Source: Comamonadaceae bacterium
Lineage (GTDB): Bacteria; Pseudomonadota; Gammaproteobacteria; Burkholderiales; Burkholderiaceae_C
Reading direction: 5' to 3'
Length of the DNA: 64,000 nt
Assembly: GCA_009996515.1 (NCBI GenBank)
Contig: JAACZV010000003.1
Location: 62,001 to 126,000 of the forward strand
Notes under the pieces: model-generated
Database searches by the model: none
Told to the model about the DNA's origin: nothing
The model's input: the letters and a program-made list of their open reading frames with translations, nothing else
Shown: piece by piece, positions 16,487 through 24,538 of the stretch
Layout of the letters: each line of letters starts with the position of its first letter
Numbering within the stretch: the first letter of the stretch is position 1
Program-made: the position numbers and the translations under genes

Positions 16487-16524
16487 GGGACAGACCGCTC
16501 GAGCGCAGCGAGTAGCTCTGTCCC
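16487..16524 (+). promoter_or_regulatory. Stem-loop in the hom leader
   Basis: GGGACAGA (16487-16494) pairs with TCTGTCCC (16517-16524), with a smaller CTCG/CGAG stem inside. A third complementary copy, CTGTCC at about 16460-16465, could pair with GGACAG instead, and a run of seven T (about 16472-16479) lies between. The two foldings exclude each other, so this may be a regulatory leader, or the hairpin may end part of the alaA transcript. SD AAGGG is at 16534-16538. Confidence 0.35.
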
Positions 16525-16542
16525 CAACTGATCAAGGGTTTT

Positions 16543-17862
16543 ATGAAAGCGATCCAAGTCGGCCTGATCGGCCTCGGCACCGTCGGTGCCGGCACCTTCC
16601 ACGTCTTGCAGCGCAATCAGGCCGATATCCGTGGCCGCGCCGGCCGCGGCATCGAGATCGCGATGGTGGCGGCCCGCAATGCCGAGCGCGCCGAGGCCTT
16701 CCGGGCCGTCGTCGGCGACGGCGTGCGCGTCGTCGCGGATGCGAACGAACTGGTGAACGACGCCGGCATCGACATCGTCGTCGAGCTGATCGGCGGCATC
16801 GAGCCGGCGCGCTCGCTGGTGCTGCAGGCCATCGCGAACGGCAAGCATGTGGTCACGGCCAACAAGGCGCTGCTGGCGCTGCATGGCAGCGAGATCTTCG
16901 CCGCGGCCCGCGAGAAGGGCGTGGACGTCGCCTTCGAGGGCGCGGTGGCCGGCGGCATCCCCATCATCAAGGCCTTGCGCGAGGGCCTGGCGGCCAACCG
17001 CATCGAGTGGATCGCCGGCATCATCAACGGCACCACCAACTTCATCCTGTCGGAGATGCGCGGCAAGGGGCTGGACTTCGCCACCGTGCTGAAGGAGGCG
17101 CAGCGCCTGGGCTATGCCGAGAGCGACCCGACCTTCGACATCGAGGGCGTGGACGCGGCCCACAAGCTGACCATCATGAGCGCCATCGCCTTCGGCGTGC
17201 CGGTGCAGTTCGGCAAGGCCCATGTGGAAGGCATCTCCAGCCTGCAGGCCACCGACATCAAGTACGCCGAGCAGCTGGGCTACCGCATCAAGCTGCTGGG
17301 CATCACGCGCCGCCGCCCGGAGGGCATCGAGCTGCGCGTGCATCCGACGCTGATCCCCGCCAGCCGGCTGATCGCCAACGTCGAGGGCGCGATGAACGCC
17401 GTCGTCGTGCAGGCCGATGCGGTGGGCACGACGCTGTACTACGGCAAGGGCGCCGGCGCCGAGCCCACCGCTTCGGCCGTCGTCGCCGACCTGGTGGACG
17501 TGACCCGCCTGGCCACGGCCGACCCCGACCACCGCGTGCCCCACCTGGCCTTCCAGCCCGATGCGATGAGCGACACGCCCATCCTCGAGATGGCCGCGGT
17601 GCACACCGCCTTCTACCTGCGCCTGGTCGTGGCCGACCAGCCGGGCGTGCTGTCGCGCATCACCACCATCCTGGCCGAGCACGACATCTCCATCGACGCC
17701 GTGCTGCAGCGGGAGTCCGCCGAGGGCGAGCACCAGACCGACCTCATCATCCTGACCCACGACACCGTCGAGGGCCGCATGAGCGAGGCGCTGGCCAAGA
17801 TGCAGGCGCTGCCGACGGTGCTGGCCCCCATCGTCAAGCTGCGCAAGGAAGAACTGGCGTGA
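16543..17862 (+). CDS. hom: Homoserine dehydrogenase
   Basis: A 439-residue enzyme that reduces aspartate semialdehyde to homoserine in threonine/methionine synthesis. An N-terminal Rossmann motif LIGLGTVGAGT (8-18) binds NAD(P)H. The catalytic block EGAVAGGIPIIKALREGL follows, with GTTNFILSEM. A C-terminal ACT domain (about 355-430, VVADQPGVLSRITTILAEHD) is the likely site of threonine feedback. The stop overlaps the thrC start (GTGA). Confidence 0.95.
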   Translation: MKAIQVGLIGLGTVGAGTFHVLQRNQADIRGRAGRGIEIAMVAARNAERAEAFRAVVGDGVRVVADANELVNDAGIDIVVELIGGIEPARSLVLQAIANGKHVVTANKALLALHGSEIFAAAREKGVDVAFEGAVAGGIPIIKALREGLAANRIEWIAGIINGTTNFILSEMRGKGLDFATVLKEAQRLGYAESDPTFDIEGVDAAHKLTIMSAIAFGVPVQFGKAHVEGISSLQATDIKYAEQLGYRIKLLGITRRRPEGIELRVHPTLIPASRLIANVEGAMNAVVVQADAVGTTLYYGKGAGAEPTASAVVADLVDVTRLATADPDHRVPHLAFQPDAMSDTPILEMAAVHTAFYLRLVVADQPGVLSRITTILAEHDISIDAVLQRESAEGEHQTDLIILTHDTVEGRMSEALAKMQALPTVLAPIVKLRKEELA

Positions 17863-19250
17863 AGTACATCAGCACCCGCGGCGACCAGACCGAGCGCGGC
17901 TTCTCCGACATCCTGCTGGAAGGCCTGGCGCCGGACGGTGGCCTCTATCTGCCCAAGGCCTACCCGCGCGTCGATGCGGCAACGCTGGCGCGCTGGCGCG
18001 GGCTGGCCTATGCCGACCTGGCCTTCGAGATCCTGTCCCTCTATATCGATGACATCCCGGCCGACGACCTGCGTGCCATCACGCGCCGCGTCTACACGGC
18101 CGAGGTGTTCGGCACCGAGGCCATCACGCCGCTGACCTGGCTGGGTGAGCACATCGCGCTGCAAGGCCTGTCCAACGGCCCCACGCTGGCCTTCAAGGAC
18201 ATGGCCATGCAGCTGCTGGGCGCGCTGTTCGAGTACGAACTGGGCCGGCGCGGCGAGACGCTGAACATCCTGGGCGCCACCTCGGGCGACACCGGTAGCG
18301 CCGCCGAATACGCGATGCGCGGCAAGAAGGGCGTGTCCGTCTTCATGCTCAGCCCCAACGGCCGCATGAGCCCCTTCCAGCAGGCGCAGATGTTCAGCCT
18401 GCAGGATGCCAACATCCACAACATCGCCATCGAGGGCGTGTTCGACGACTGCCAGGACATCGTCAAGGCCGTGTCGGGCGACCTGGCTTTCAAGCGCGCG
18501 CACCGCATCGGCACCGTCAACTCCATCAACTGGGCGCGGCTGCTGGCGCAAGTCGTCTACTACTTCGCCGGCTATTTCCAGGCCACCAAGAGCAATGCCG
18601 AGAAGGTCAGCTTCACGGTGCCGAGCGGCAACTTCGGCAACGTCTGCGCCGGCCATGTCGCGCGCCAGATGGGCCTGCCCATAGACAAGCTGGTCGTCGC
18701 GACCAACGAGAACGACGTGCTGGACGAGTTCTTCCGCACCGGCGCCTACCGCCCGCGCGGCACGGCCGACACGCACGAGACCTCCAGCCCGTCCATGGAC
18801 ATCTCCAAGGCCAGCAACTTCGAGCGCTTCGTGTTCGACCTGCTGGGCCGCGACGGCGCCCGCGTGAAGCAGCATTTCACGTCGCCGGCCTTCGAGCTGA
18901 CGGCCGACGAGCATGGGGACATCGCCGGTTTCGGCTTCGCCTCCGGCCGCAGCACGCATGCCGACCGCATCGCCACCATACGCCGCTGCCATGCCGAGCA
19001 TGGCGTCGTCATCGACCCGCACACGGCCGATGGCCTCAAGGTGGCGCTGGAGCAGTGCGACCCCCAGGTCACCATGCTGGTGCTGGAGACGGCCCTGCCG
19101 GCCAAGTTTGCCGCCACCATCCACGAGGCCCTGGGCATCGAGCCGCCGCGGCCCGCGGGCCTGGAAGGCATCGAGCAACTCCCCAAGCGCGTCCAGGTCA
19201 TGGCGGCGGATGTGGACGCCGTGAAGGCCTACATTCACGCCCATGTCTGA
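17859..19250 (+). CDS. thrC: Threonine synthase
   Basis: A 463-residue PLP enzyme converting O-phosphohomoserine to threonine. The PLP lysine is Lys113 in LAFKDMAMQ, and the phosphate-binding loop SGDTGSAA and the substrate block VPSGNFGNV are present. The start is GTG at 17859, overlapping the hom TGA by GTGA, and gives the canonical MKYISTRG N-terminus. The last eight bases overlap moeA, so hom, thrC and moeA form one operon. Confidence 0.95.
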   Translation: MKYISTRGDQTERGFSDILLEGLAPDGGLYLPKAYPRVDAATLARWRGLAYADLAFEILSLYIDDIPADDLRAITRRVYTAEVFGTEAITPLTWLGEHIALQGLSNGPTLAFKDMAMQLLGALFEYELGRRGETLNILGATSGDTGSAAEYAMRGKKGVSVFMLSPNGRMSPFQQAQMFSLQDANIHNIAIEGVFDDCQDIVKAVSGDLAFKRAHRIGTVNSINWARLLAQVVYYFAGYFQATKSNAEKVSFTVPSGNFGNVCAGHVARQMGLPIDKLVVATNENDVLDEFFRTGAYRPRGTADTHETSSPSMDISKASNFERFVFDLLGRDGARVKQHFTSPAFELTADEHGDIAGFGFASGRSTHADRIATIRRCHAEHGVVIDPHTADGLKVALEQCDPQVTMLVLETALPAKFAATIHEALGIEPPRPAGLEGIEQLPKRVQVMAADVDAVKAYIHAHV

Positions 19251-20451
19251 TGCCAAGAAACCCGCCCTGATCCCGCTGGACGAGGCGCTGGCCCGGCTGC
19301 TGGCGCAGGCCCAGCCGCTGGCCGGGCGCGAGACGCTGGCCACCAGCGCCGCCGCCGGCCGCGTGCTGGCCGCCGATCTGGTCTCGCCCGTGGATGTGCC
19401 GCCCGCCGACAACTCGGCCATGGACGGCTATGCGCTGCGCGCGGCCGAGGCGGCGCTGGATCTGCCCGTCACGCAGCGCATTCCGGCCGGCAGCCTGCCG
19501 CGGCCGCTGCCGCCCGGCGAGGCCGCGCGCATCTTCACCGGCGCGCAGCTGCCGGCCGGCGCTGATGCGGTCGTCATGCAGGAGTTCACCGAACTGAGCG
19601 ACGAGCGCCTGCGCATCACGCAGCCGGTCAGCGCCGGCCAGCATGTGCGGCTGCGCGGCGAGGACGTGCGCGCCGGCAGCGTCGTGCTGCCGGCCGGCAC
19701 GCGGCTGGACGCCATCGCGCTGGGCCTGGCGGCCACGGCCGGGGCCGCCGAGCTGACCGTGAGTCGCCGCCCGCGCGTGGCGCTGTTCTCCACCGGCGAC
19801 GAGCTGGTCATGCCCGGCGAGCCGCTGCCGCCCGGCGCCATCTACAACTCCAACCGCTTCACGCTGCGTGCGCTGCTGGAAGGCCTGGGCTGCGAGGTCG
19901 TCGACCTGGGCATCGTGCCGGACAAGCTGGAGGCCACGCGCGCCGCGCTTCGCGAGGCGGCTTCCCGGGCCGACGTCATCCTGACCTCGGGCGGCGTGTC
20001 CGTCGGCGAGGAAGACCACCTGAGGCCGGCCGTCCAGGCCGAGGGCCGGCTGGACCTCTGGTCCATCGCCATCAAGCCGGGCAAGCCCTTCGCGTACGGC
20101 AAGGTCGGCGCGGCCCACTTCATCGGCCTGCCCGGCAACCCGGTGTCCAGCCTCGTGACCTTCCTGCTGCTGGTGCGGCCCTTCCTGCTGAAGCTGCAGG
20201 GCGCCACCCGCCTGGCCCCCCGGGGCTGCCGCATCGCCGCCGGCTTCGACTGGCCGCGGCCCGACAAGCGCCGCGAGTTCCTGCGCGTGCGCCTGGACGA
20301 GACGGGCGGCCTGGCCTTGTTCGCCAACCAGAGCAGCGGCGTGCTGACCTCGGCCTTCTGGGCCGACGGCCTGCTGGACAACCCCGCGGGCCAGGCCTTC
20401 GGCGCCGGCGACCTGGTGCGCTTCATCCCGTTCGCGGAGCTGCTGTCATGA
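19243..20451 (+). CDS. moeA: Molybdopterin molybdenumtransferase
   Basis: A 402-residue MoeA that inserts molybdate into adenylated molybdopterin. Visible are DNSAMDGYALR (the catalytic region), IFTGAQLPAGADAVVMQE, the MPT-binding TSGGVSVGEEDH and GLPGNPVSS. The length is normal. It overlaps thrC by eight bases and moaD by four (ATGA), so molybdenum cofactor genes ride on the threonine operon, as is usual in Burkholderiales. Confidence 0.95.
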   Translation: MSDAKKPALIPLDEALARLLAQAQPLAGRETLATSAAAGRVLAADLVSPVDVPPADNSAMDGYALRAAEAALDLPVTQRIPAGSLPRPLPPGEAARIFTGAQLPAGADAVVMQEFTELSDERLRITQPVSAGQHVRLRGEDVRAGSVVLPAGTRLDAIALGLAATAGAAELTVSRRPRVALFSTGDELVMPGEPLPPGAIYNSNRFTLRALLEGLGCEVVDLGIVPDKLEATRAALREAASRADVILTSGGVSVGEEDHLRPAVQAEGRLDLWSIAIKPGKPFAYGKVGAAHFIGLPGNPVSSLVTFLLLVRPFLLKLQGATRLAPRGCRIAAGFDWPRPDKRREFLRVRLDETGGLALFANQSSGVLTSAFWADGLLDNPAGQAFGAGDLVRFIPFAELLS

Positions 20452-20705
20452 GCATCACGGTGAAGCTGCGCTTCTTCGCGTCGCTGCGCGAGAAGCTGGG
20501 CGAGGGCGAGGCGCTGACGCTGCCCGAAGGCAGCACCGTCGCCTCGGCGCGCGAGGCCCTGCAGGCGCGCGGCGGCGTCCATGCCGAGGTGCTGGCCGGC
20601 GGCCGCGCCGTGCGTGCGGCGCTGAACCAGAAGATGTGTGCGGGGTCCGCCTTGCTGGCCGAGGGTGACGAGCTGGCCTTCTTCCCCCCGGTCACCGGCG
20701 GATGA
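20448..20705 (+). CDS. moaD: Molybdopterin synthase sulfur-carrier subunit
   Basis: An 85-residue ubiquitin-fold protein ending in the required Gly-Gly (84-85) that becomes the thiocarboxylate for molybdopterin synthesis. The pattern VKLRFFASLREKLG and the PPVTGG end are typical. Its partner MoaE is not next to it but 6.5 kb downstream at 27264, on the far side of the polyamine/membrane block. Its stop overlaps the speD start (ATGA). Confidence 0.93.
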   Translation: MSITVKLRFFASLREKLGEGEALTLPEGSTVASAREALQARGGVHAEVLAGGRAVRAALNQKMCAGSALLAEGDELAFFPPVTGG

Positions 20706-21067
20706 AGGGCCTGCACCTGACGGCCGATCTGCGCGGCTGTGATCCGGCCGCCGGTCGCATGTTCGATCCGGAGTTGCTGAGCCGCCTCTGCCGCGACGCG
20801 GTGGCGCGGTCCGGACTGACCGGCGTGGCCGAGCTGATGCACCGCTTCGGCCCGGTCGACGGCCAAAGCGGCGTTACGGGCGTCGTGCTGCTGGCCGAAT
20901 CGCATCTGGCCGTGCACACCTGGCCCGAGCTGGGCGCGGTGACGCTGGACGTCTATGTCTGCAACTATGGCGGCGACAACAGCGAGAAGGCGAGGACGCT
21001 GCTGGAGGCGCTGATCGACCTCTTCGAGCCTGCCGAGGTCAGCCGCCAGCAGCTGCTCAGAGGCTGA
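20702..21067 (+). CDS. speD: S-adenosylmethionine decarboxylase, pyruvoyl type
   Basis: A 121-residue class 1B AdoMetDC, the small form that self-cleaves to make a pyruvoyl group. The cleavage site is Glu66-Ser67-His68 in LLAESHLAVHTWPE; Ser67 would become pyruvoyl. His72 and the catalytic Cys87 (VYVCNYG) are also conserved. The product, decarboxylated AdoMet, is the aminopropyl donor for spermidine. It starts inside the moaD stop (ATGA), and its 3' end overlaps the convergent FAD oxidoreductase gene by 11 bases. The nearest user of its product is the spermidine-synthase-like gene at 22604-24157. Confidence 0.9.
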   Translation: MKGLHLTADLRGCDPAAGRMFDPELLSRLCRDAVARSGLTGVAELMHRFGPVDGQSGVTGVVLLAESHLAVHTWPELGAVTLDVYVCNYGGDNSEKARTLLEALIDLFEPAEVSRQQLLRG

Positions 21068-22607
21068 GCCGGCCCGCCGCCTGCACGCCGGCCGTGTAGG
21101 CTTCCTCGAACACCGAATAGCCGGCCAGGTCCGCATGCGCGAAGACGACGCGGCCGCGCGCCTCGTTCAGCGCCGCCAGCGCGGCCGAGCCGCGCAGCCC
21201 CGGCGTCGGGATGCTCATCGCATGGCCGAAGCGGCACAGGTCGATGCGCTCCAGCTTGGCGGGCAGGTCGGGGTGGGTCTGGGCCAGCTCGTCGACGACG
21301 ATGCGGGCCCAGTCCTGCCAGGGCCGCTGCAGCAGCTCGCCGCGCCGGGCCGCCGGCAGCGCGAGGTAGGCGGTCAGCAGCGGCGGGCGCGGCGTCGGGT
21401 CCAGCGCCTGGTGGCGCGCGTCGACATAGCCCAGCGCCGCGCCGCCGTAGCGCACGTTGTCCCAGGCCGGCGGTGCGCCGGGGCGGGTCAGCAGCGGCTC
21501 GCGCAGCAGCAGGTTGGCGGTCAGCCAGGGGGCGTAGCTCAGCCGGCCGGCGGCGGCGCGCAGCGCCTCGGGGGGAGCCGCCAGCAGGCGGTTGGCGATG
21601 AACAGCGGCGTGGCCATGACGACGGCGCCGGCCTGCCAGCGCTCGGGGGTGCCGGCGGCCTCGTTCCAGGCCAGCAGCTCGATGCCATGCCTGTGCTCCG
21701 TCACGCGCAGCACGCTGCGGCCGAGGTGGATGCGTTCGCGCAGCGGCTCCGCCATGCGGGCGCTGAGCCAGCCGTTGCCCTCGGCCCAGGTCAGCACCGG
21801 CTCGCGCTCGGCCGTCTCGTCGCCCGGCGCGTGGAAGCCGTGGCGGCTGGCGAAGTAATGCAGGCCGGCCCAGGCCGAGACGGTGGCGGCGGCGGCGCCG
21901 AAGTCGTCGCGGCAGCAATAGTCCAGGTACCAGCGCAGCCGCGCGTCGCGCAAGCCCTGGCCGTCCAGCCAGGCGGCAAAGGGCTGGGCGTCCAGCGCGG
22001 CATGGCCCGGCGTCCAGCGCGCCCGGCGCGTGGGCATCGCAAAGCCCAGCTCGCGCTGGGCCAGGGTGAGCAGGCCCGCGAAGCGCCGGTACTGCGCCAG
22101 CGTGGCGGCATCCTCGGCCGGCGGCAGCAGGCCCTCGTGCCATTCGCCGGCCATGAAGAGGCGCTCCTGCGGGCTGTGGCAGAGCTGGCGCTCATCCCAT
22201 TCGGTGCGGCCGAGATGGGAGCGGGCCAGGCCCAGCTCATGCAGCAGCTGGCTGACTTCGTGCGCCTGCTCGCCGGGCAGCGGCAGGTAATGGGCGCCCA
22301 GCGGGCAGGGCGAGCCGGCGACGCTGTGGCCGCGGCTGTTGCCGCCGGCCTGGTCTTCCAGATCCAGCAGCGCGAGGTCGTCGATGCCGCGCCGGGCCAG
22401 CTCGCGCGCGCAGGCCAGGCCGGCGATGCCGGCGCCGACGATGAGCACGCCGGTCTTCTTCAGCGGGCCGCCGGCCGCCGGCAGCGCGCCGCGCAGACGG
22501 TGGCCGCGCTCCGCATGCGTGCCCACCCAGCCGCCCTGCAGCGCGGGCGTGTCCGGCGTGCAACCCGCCGCCGCGAGGCCGGCCAGCAGCAGCTCGCGAC
22601 GCCTCAA
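21057..22607 (-). CDS. FAD-dependent amine-oxidase-like protein, predicted Tat lipoprotein
   Basis: A 516-residue protein. The TTG at 22607 is used because it overlaps the stop of the upstream spermidine-synthase-like gene (TTGA) and opens directly into a Tat-like lipoprotein signal MRRRELLLAGLAAAGC (lipobox Cys16). The dinucleotide-binding motif VGAGIAGLACAREL follows at about 57-70, then an acidic ribose-binding segment LLDLEDQAGG. The C-terminal FAVFAHADLAG-type segment (VVFAHADLAGYSVFEEAY) resembles the flavin-binding end of monoamine/polyamine oxidases. An envelope-located oxidation of an amine, perhaps an aminopropylated product, is an inference from context. It is the last gene of the minus-strand operon. 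Confidence 0.8.
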   Translation of the reverse strand: MRRRELLLAGLAAAGCTPDTPALQGGWVGTHAERGHRLRGALPAAGGPLKKTGVLIVGAGIAGLACARELARRGIDDLALLDLEDQAGGNSRGHSVAGSPCPLGAHYLPLPGEQAHEVSQLLHELGLARSHLGRTEWDERQLCHSPQERLFMAGEWHEGLLPPAEDAATLAQYRRFAGLLTLAQRELGFAMPTRRARWTPGHAALDAQPFAAWLDGQGLRDARLRWYLDYCCRDDFGAAAATVSAWAGLHYFASRHGFHAPGDETAEREPVLTWAEGNGWLSARMAEPLRERIHLGRSVLRVTEHRHGIELLAWNEAAGTPERWQAGAVVMATPLFIANRLLAAPPEALRAAAGRLSYAPWLTANLLLREPLLTRPGAPPAWDNVRYGGAALGYVDARHQALDPTPRPPLLTAYLALPAARRGELLQRPWQDWARIVVDELAQTHPDLPAKLERIDLCRFGHAMSIPTPGLRGSAALAALNEARGRVVFAHADLAGYSVFEEAYTAGVQAAGRLSL

Positions 22608-24157
22608 TGCACCTTGCCCCATTCGGCCTCGAACACCTGCACCAGCACCTGGTTGGACAGCCGGTTCACCTCGGTCGGCACGCGGGCCATGTCGGGCGGG
22701 AAGTCCAGCAGGGCCGGCAGACTGCCGGGGCTGATGAAGCGCAGGCCCGGCGGGAACTGCGTGGGCAGCCGGAAGGGCCGGCGCGACGCCAGCACGAAGC
22801 CCCATTCGCCGAACGACGGCACATGGGCGTGGTAGGGCGTGGCCGTCAGCCCGGTGGACTCGATGGTGGTGACGACGGTCCAGAAGCTGCGCCGCGCGAT
22901 CAGCGGCGAGGTGGTCTGCACGACGGCATAGCCGCCCGCGCTCAGGTGCTGGTCCACCAGCTCGTAGAAGCTGGCCGTGTACAGCTTGCCCAGCGCGAAG
23001 TTGGAGGGGTCGGGGAAGTCGATGACGATGACGTCGAAGCTGTCCTGCTGCCGCTCCAGCCAGCCGAAGGCATCGGCGTTGACGATGCGCAGCTTAGGGC
23101 TGGACAACGCATGGCCGTTCAGCGCCGCCAGCCGCGTGTTGTCGCGGAACAGCGTGGTCATCAGCGGGTCCAGCTCCACCAGCGTGACCTGCTCGACGCT
23201 GGCGTACTTGAGCACCTCGCGCACGGCCATGCCGTCGCCGCCGCCCAGCACCAGCACGCGCTTCGGAGCGCCGTGCGCCGCCATCGCGGGCTGCACCAGC
23301 GCCTCGTGGTAACGGTACTCGTCGCGGGAGTGGAACTGCAGGTTGCCGTTCAGGAACAGCCGCGTGCCGGCGTGGCCGTCGGTGACGACGATGCGCTGGT
23401 AGGCGCTGCTCTGCTTGAAGACGATCTGCTCGCCGTAGAAGCGGTCCTCGGCCCAGGTCGTCAAGCGATCGGCGCCGGCCAGCGCCGCAAGCAGCAGCGC
23501 CGCCGACAGCGCGCAGGCGGCCGTGTGGGCCCGCCGGGCGCGCAGCTCGGCGCGGAACAGCCACAGCGCCCAGATCGCGACGGCCACGTTCAGCAGGCCG
23601 AAGGCCAGGCCGGTGCGCACCAGGCCCAGCTGCGGCACCAGCACCAGCGGGAAGGCCAGCGCGACCAGCAGGGCGCCGAGGTAGTCGAAGGTCAGCACCT
23701 GGGAGACCAGGTCCTTCAAGCCGTAGCGGGCGCTGAAGTGGCGCTTCAGGATGCGCATGACCAGCGGGATCTCCAGCCCCACCAGCGTGCCGACGAGCAG
23801 CACCAGCGCATACAGCAGCACGCGAAACGGCGCTGCCTCGCCCGGCGGCAGCAGGCTGTGCACGATGAACAGCGTCGCCGGCATCAGCCCGCCGACGACG
23901 CCCACCAGCAGCTCCACCTGCAGGAACACGCCGACGATCTGCCGCTCGACGAAGCGCGACAGCCAGGAGCCCAGCCCCATCGCGAACAGGTAGACGCCGA
24001 TGACGGTGGAGAACTGCAGCACCGAGTCGCCGAGCAGATAGCTGGCCAGGGCCCCGGCCGCCAGCTCGTAGACCAGGCCGCAGGCGGCGATGACGAAGAC
24101 GCTGGCCAGCAGCAGCAGCTCGGCCAGCGTGGCGCGCGCGCGCGGCGGCGCGCTCAC
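22604..24157 (-). CDS. Membrane-anchored spermidine synthase-like aminopropyltransferase
   Basis: A 517-residue protein with two parts. Residues 12-230 contain about six or seven membrane helices (for example LLLLASVFVIAACGLVYELA, VLLYALVLLVGTLVG). Residues about 240-480 form a spermidine synthase fold: GGGDGMAVREVL at 305-316 binds (decarboxylated) AdoMet, VELD ends at 330, and VIDFPDPSNFALGKLY at about 378-393 supplies the catalytic-type Asp residues. Soluble SpeE lacks the membrane part. The acceptor may be a polyamine at the membrane or another amine. It sits in an operon with DUF350, DUF4178 and SPFH genes and faces speD. Confidence 0.87.
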   Translation of the reverse strand: MSAPPRARATLAELLLLASVFVIAACGLVYELAAGALASYLLGDSVLQFSTVIGVYLFAMGLGSWLSRFVERQIVGVFLQVELLVGVVGGLMPATLFIVHSLLPPGEAAPFRVLLYALVLLVGTLVGLEIPLVMRILKRHFSARYGLKDLVSQVLTFDYLGALLVALAFPLVLVPQLGLVRTGLAFGLLNVAVAIWALWLFRAELRARRAHTAACALSAALLLAALAGADRLTTWAEDRFYGEQIVFKQSSAYQRIVVTDGHAGTRLFLNGNLQFHSRDEYRYHEALVQPAMAAHGAPKRVLVLGGGDGMAVREVLKYASVEQVTLVELDPLMTTLFRDNTRLAALNGHALSSPKLRIVNADAFGWLERQQDSFDVIVIDFPDPSNFALGKLYTASFYELVDQHLSAGGYAVVQTTSPLIARRSFWTVVTTIESTGLTATPYHAHVPSFGEWGFVLASRRPFRLPTQFPPGLRFISPGSLPALLDFPPDMARVPTEVNRLSNQVLVQVFEAEWGKVH

Positions 24158-24292
24158 GGCTGGACGGGCGCGGCGGCGCAGGGCCGGGTCCGCGGCGCGC
24201 GGCGGCGGGTGGGCAAGAGCAGGGAGGCCATGGGGCGGCAGTCTAGAAGCACGGAGGCCGGGGCGGGCGCCGCCGGCCCGGCAGGGGCGGCC

Positions 24293-24514
24293 TCAGCCGT
24301 GAATGGCCGCCGCGACGATCTGGCCTATGGACAGGCACATCGCGCCGACGACGATGGCCAGCGCCACGTTCTTGTGCTCGACGATCTCCTCCCACAGCTT
24401 GTAGGGGGTGAGCTTGTCCACGATGACGAAGGACACCCAGAAAATGATGACGCCGATGATGGCGTACATCACCGAGCCGAGGATGATTTCGGGCCTGAGC
24501 CAGTCTAGGGTCAT
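24293..24514 (-). CDS. DUF350 family small membrane protein
   Basis: A 73-residue protein with two membrane helices (about 10-32 and 48-70, IILGSVMYAIIGVIIFWVSF and NVALAIVVGAMCLSIGQIVA). The segment between them, VDKLTPYKLWEEIVEHKN, carries the conserved DUF350 pattern. E. coli YjfL belongs to the same family and lies in the yjfIJKLMC cluster with a PspA-like protein and a glutathionylspermidine-synthase-like protein, so the link of DUF350 with polyamine chemistry and membrane-stress proteins recurs. A 135-base gap separates it from the spermidine-synthase-like gene. Confidence 0.85.
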   Translation of the reverse strand: MTLDWLRPEIILGSVMYAIIGVIIFWVSFVIVDKLTPYKLWEEIVEHKNVALAIVVGAMCLSIGQIVAAAIHG

Positions 24515-24538
24515 GGTGCGTGCTCCTGTGGGGTCGTC

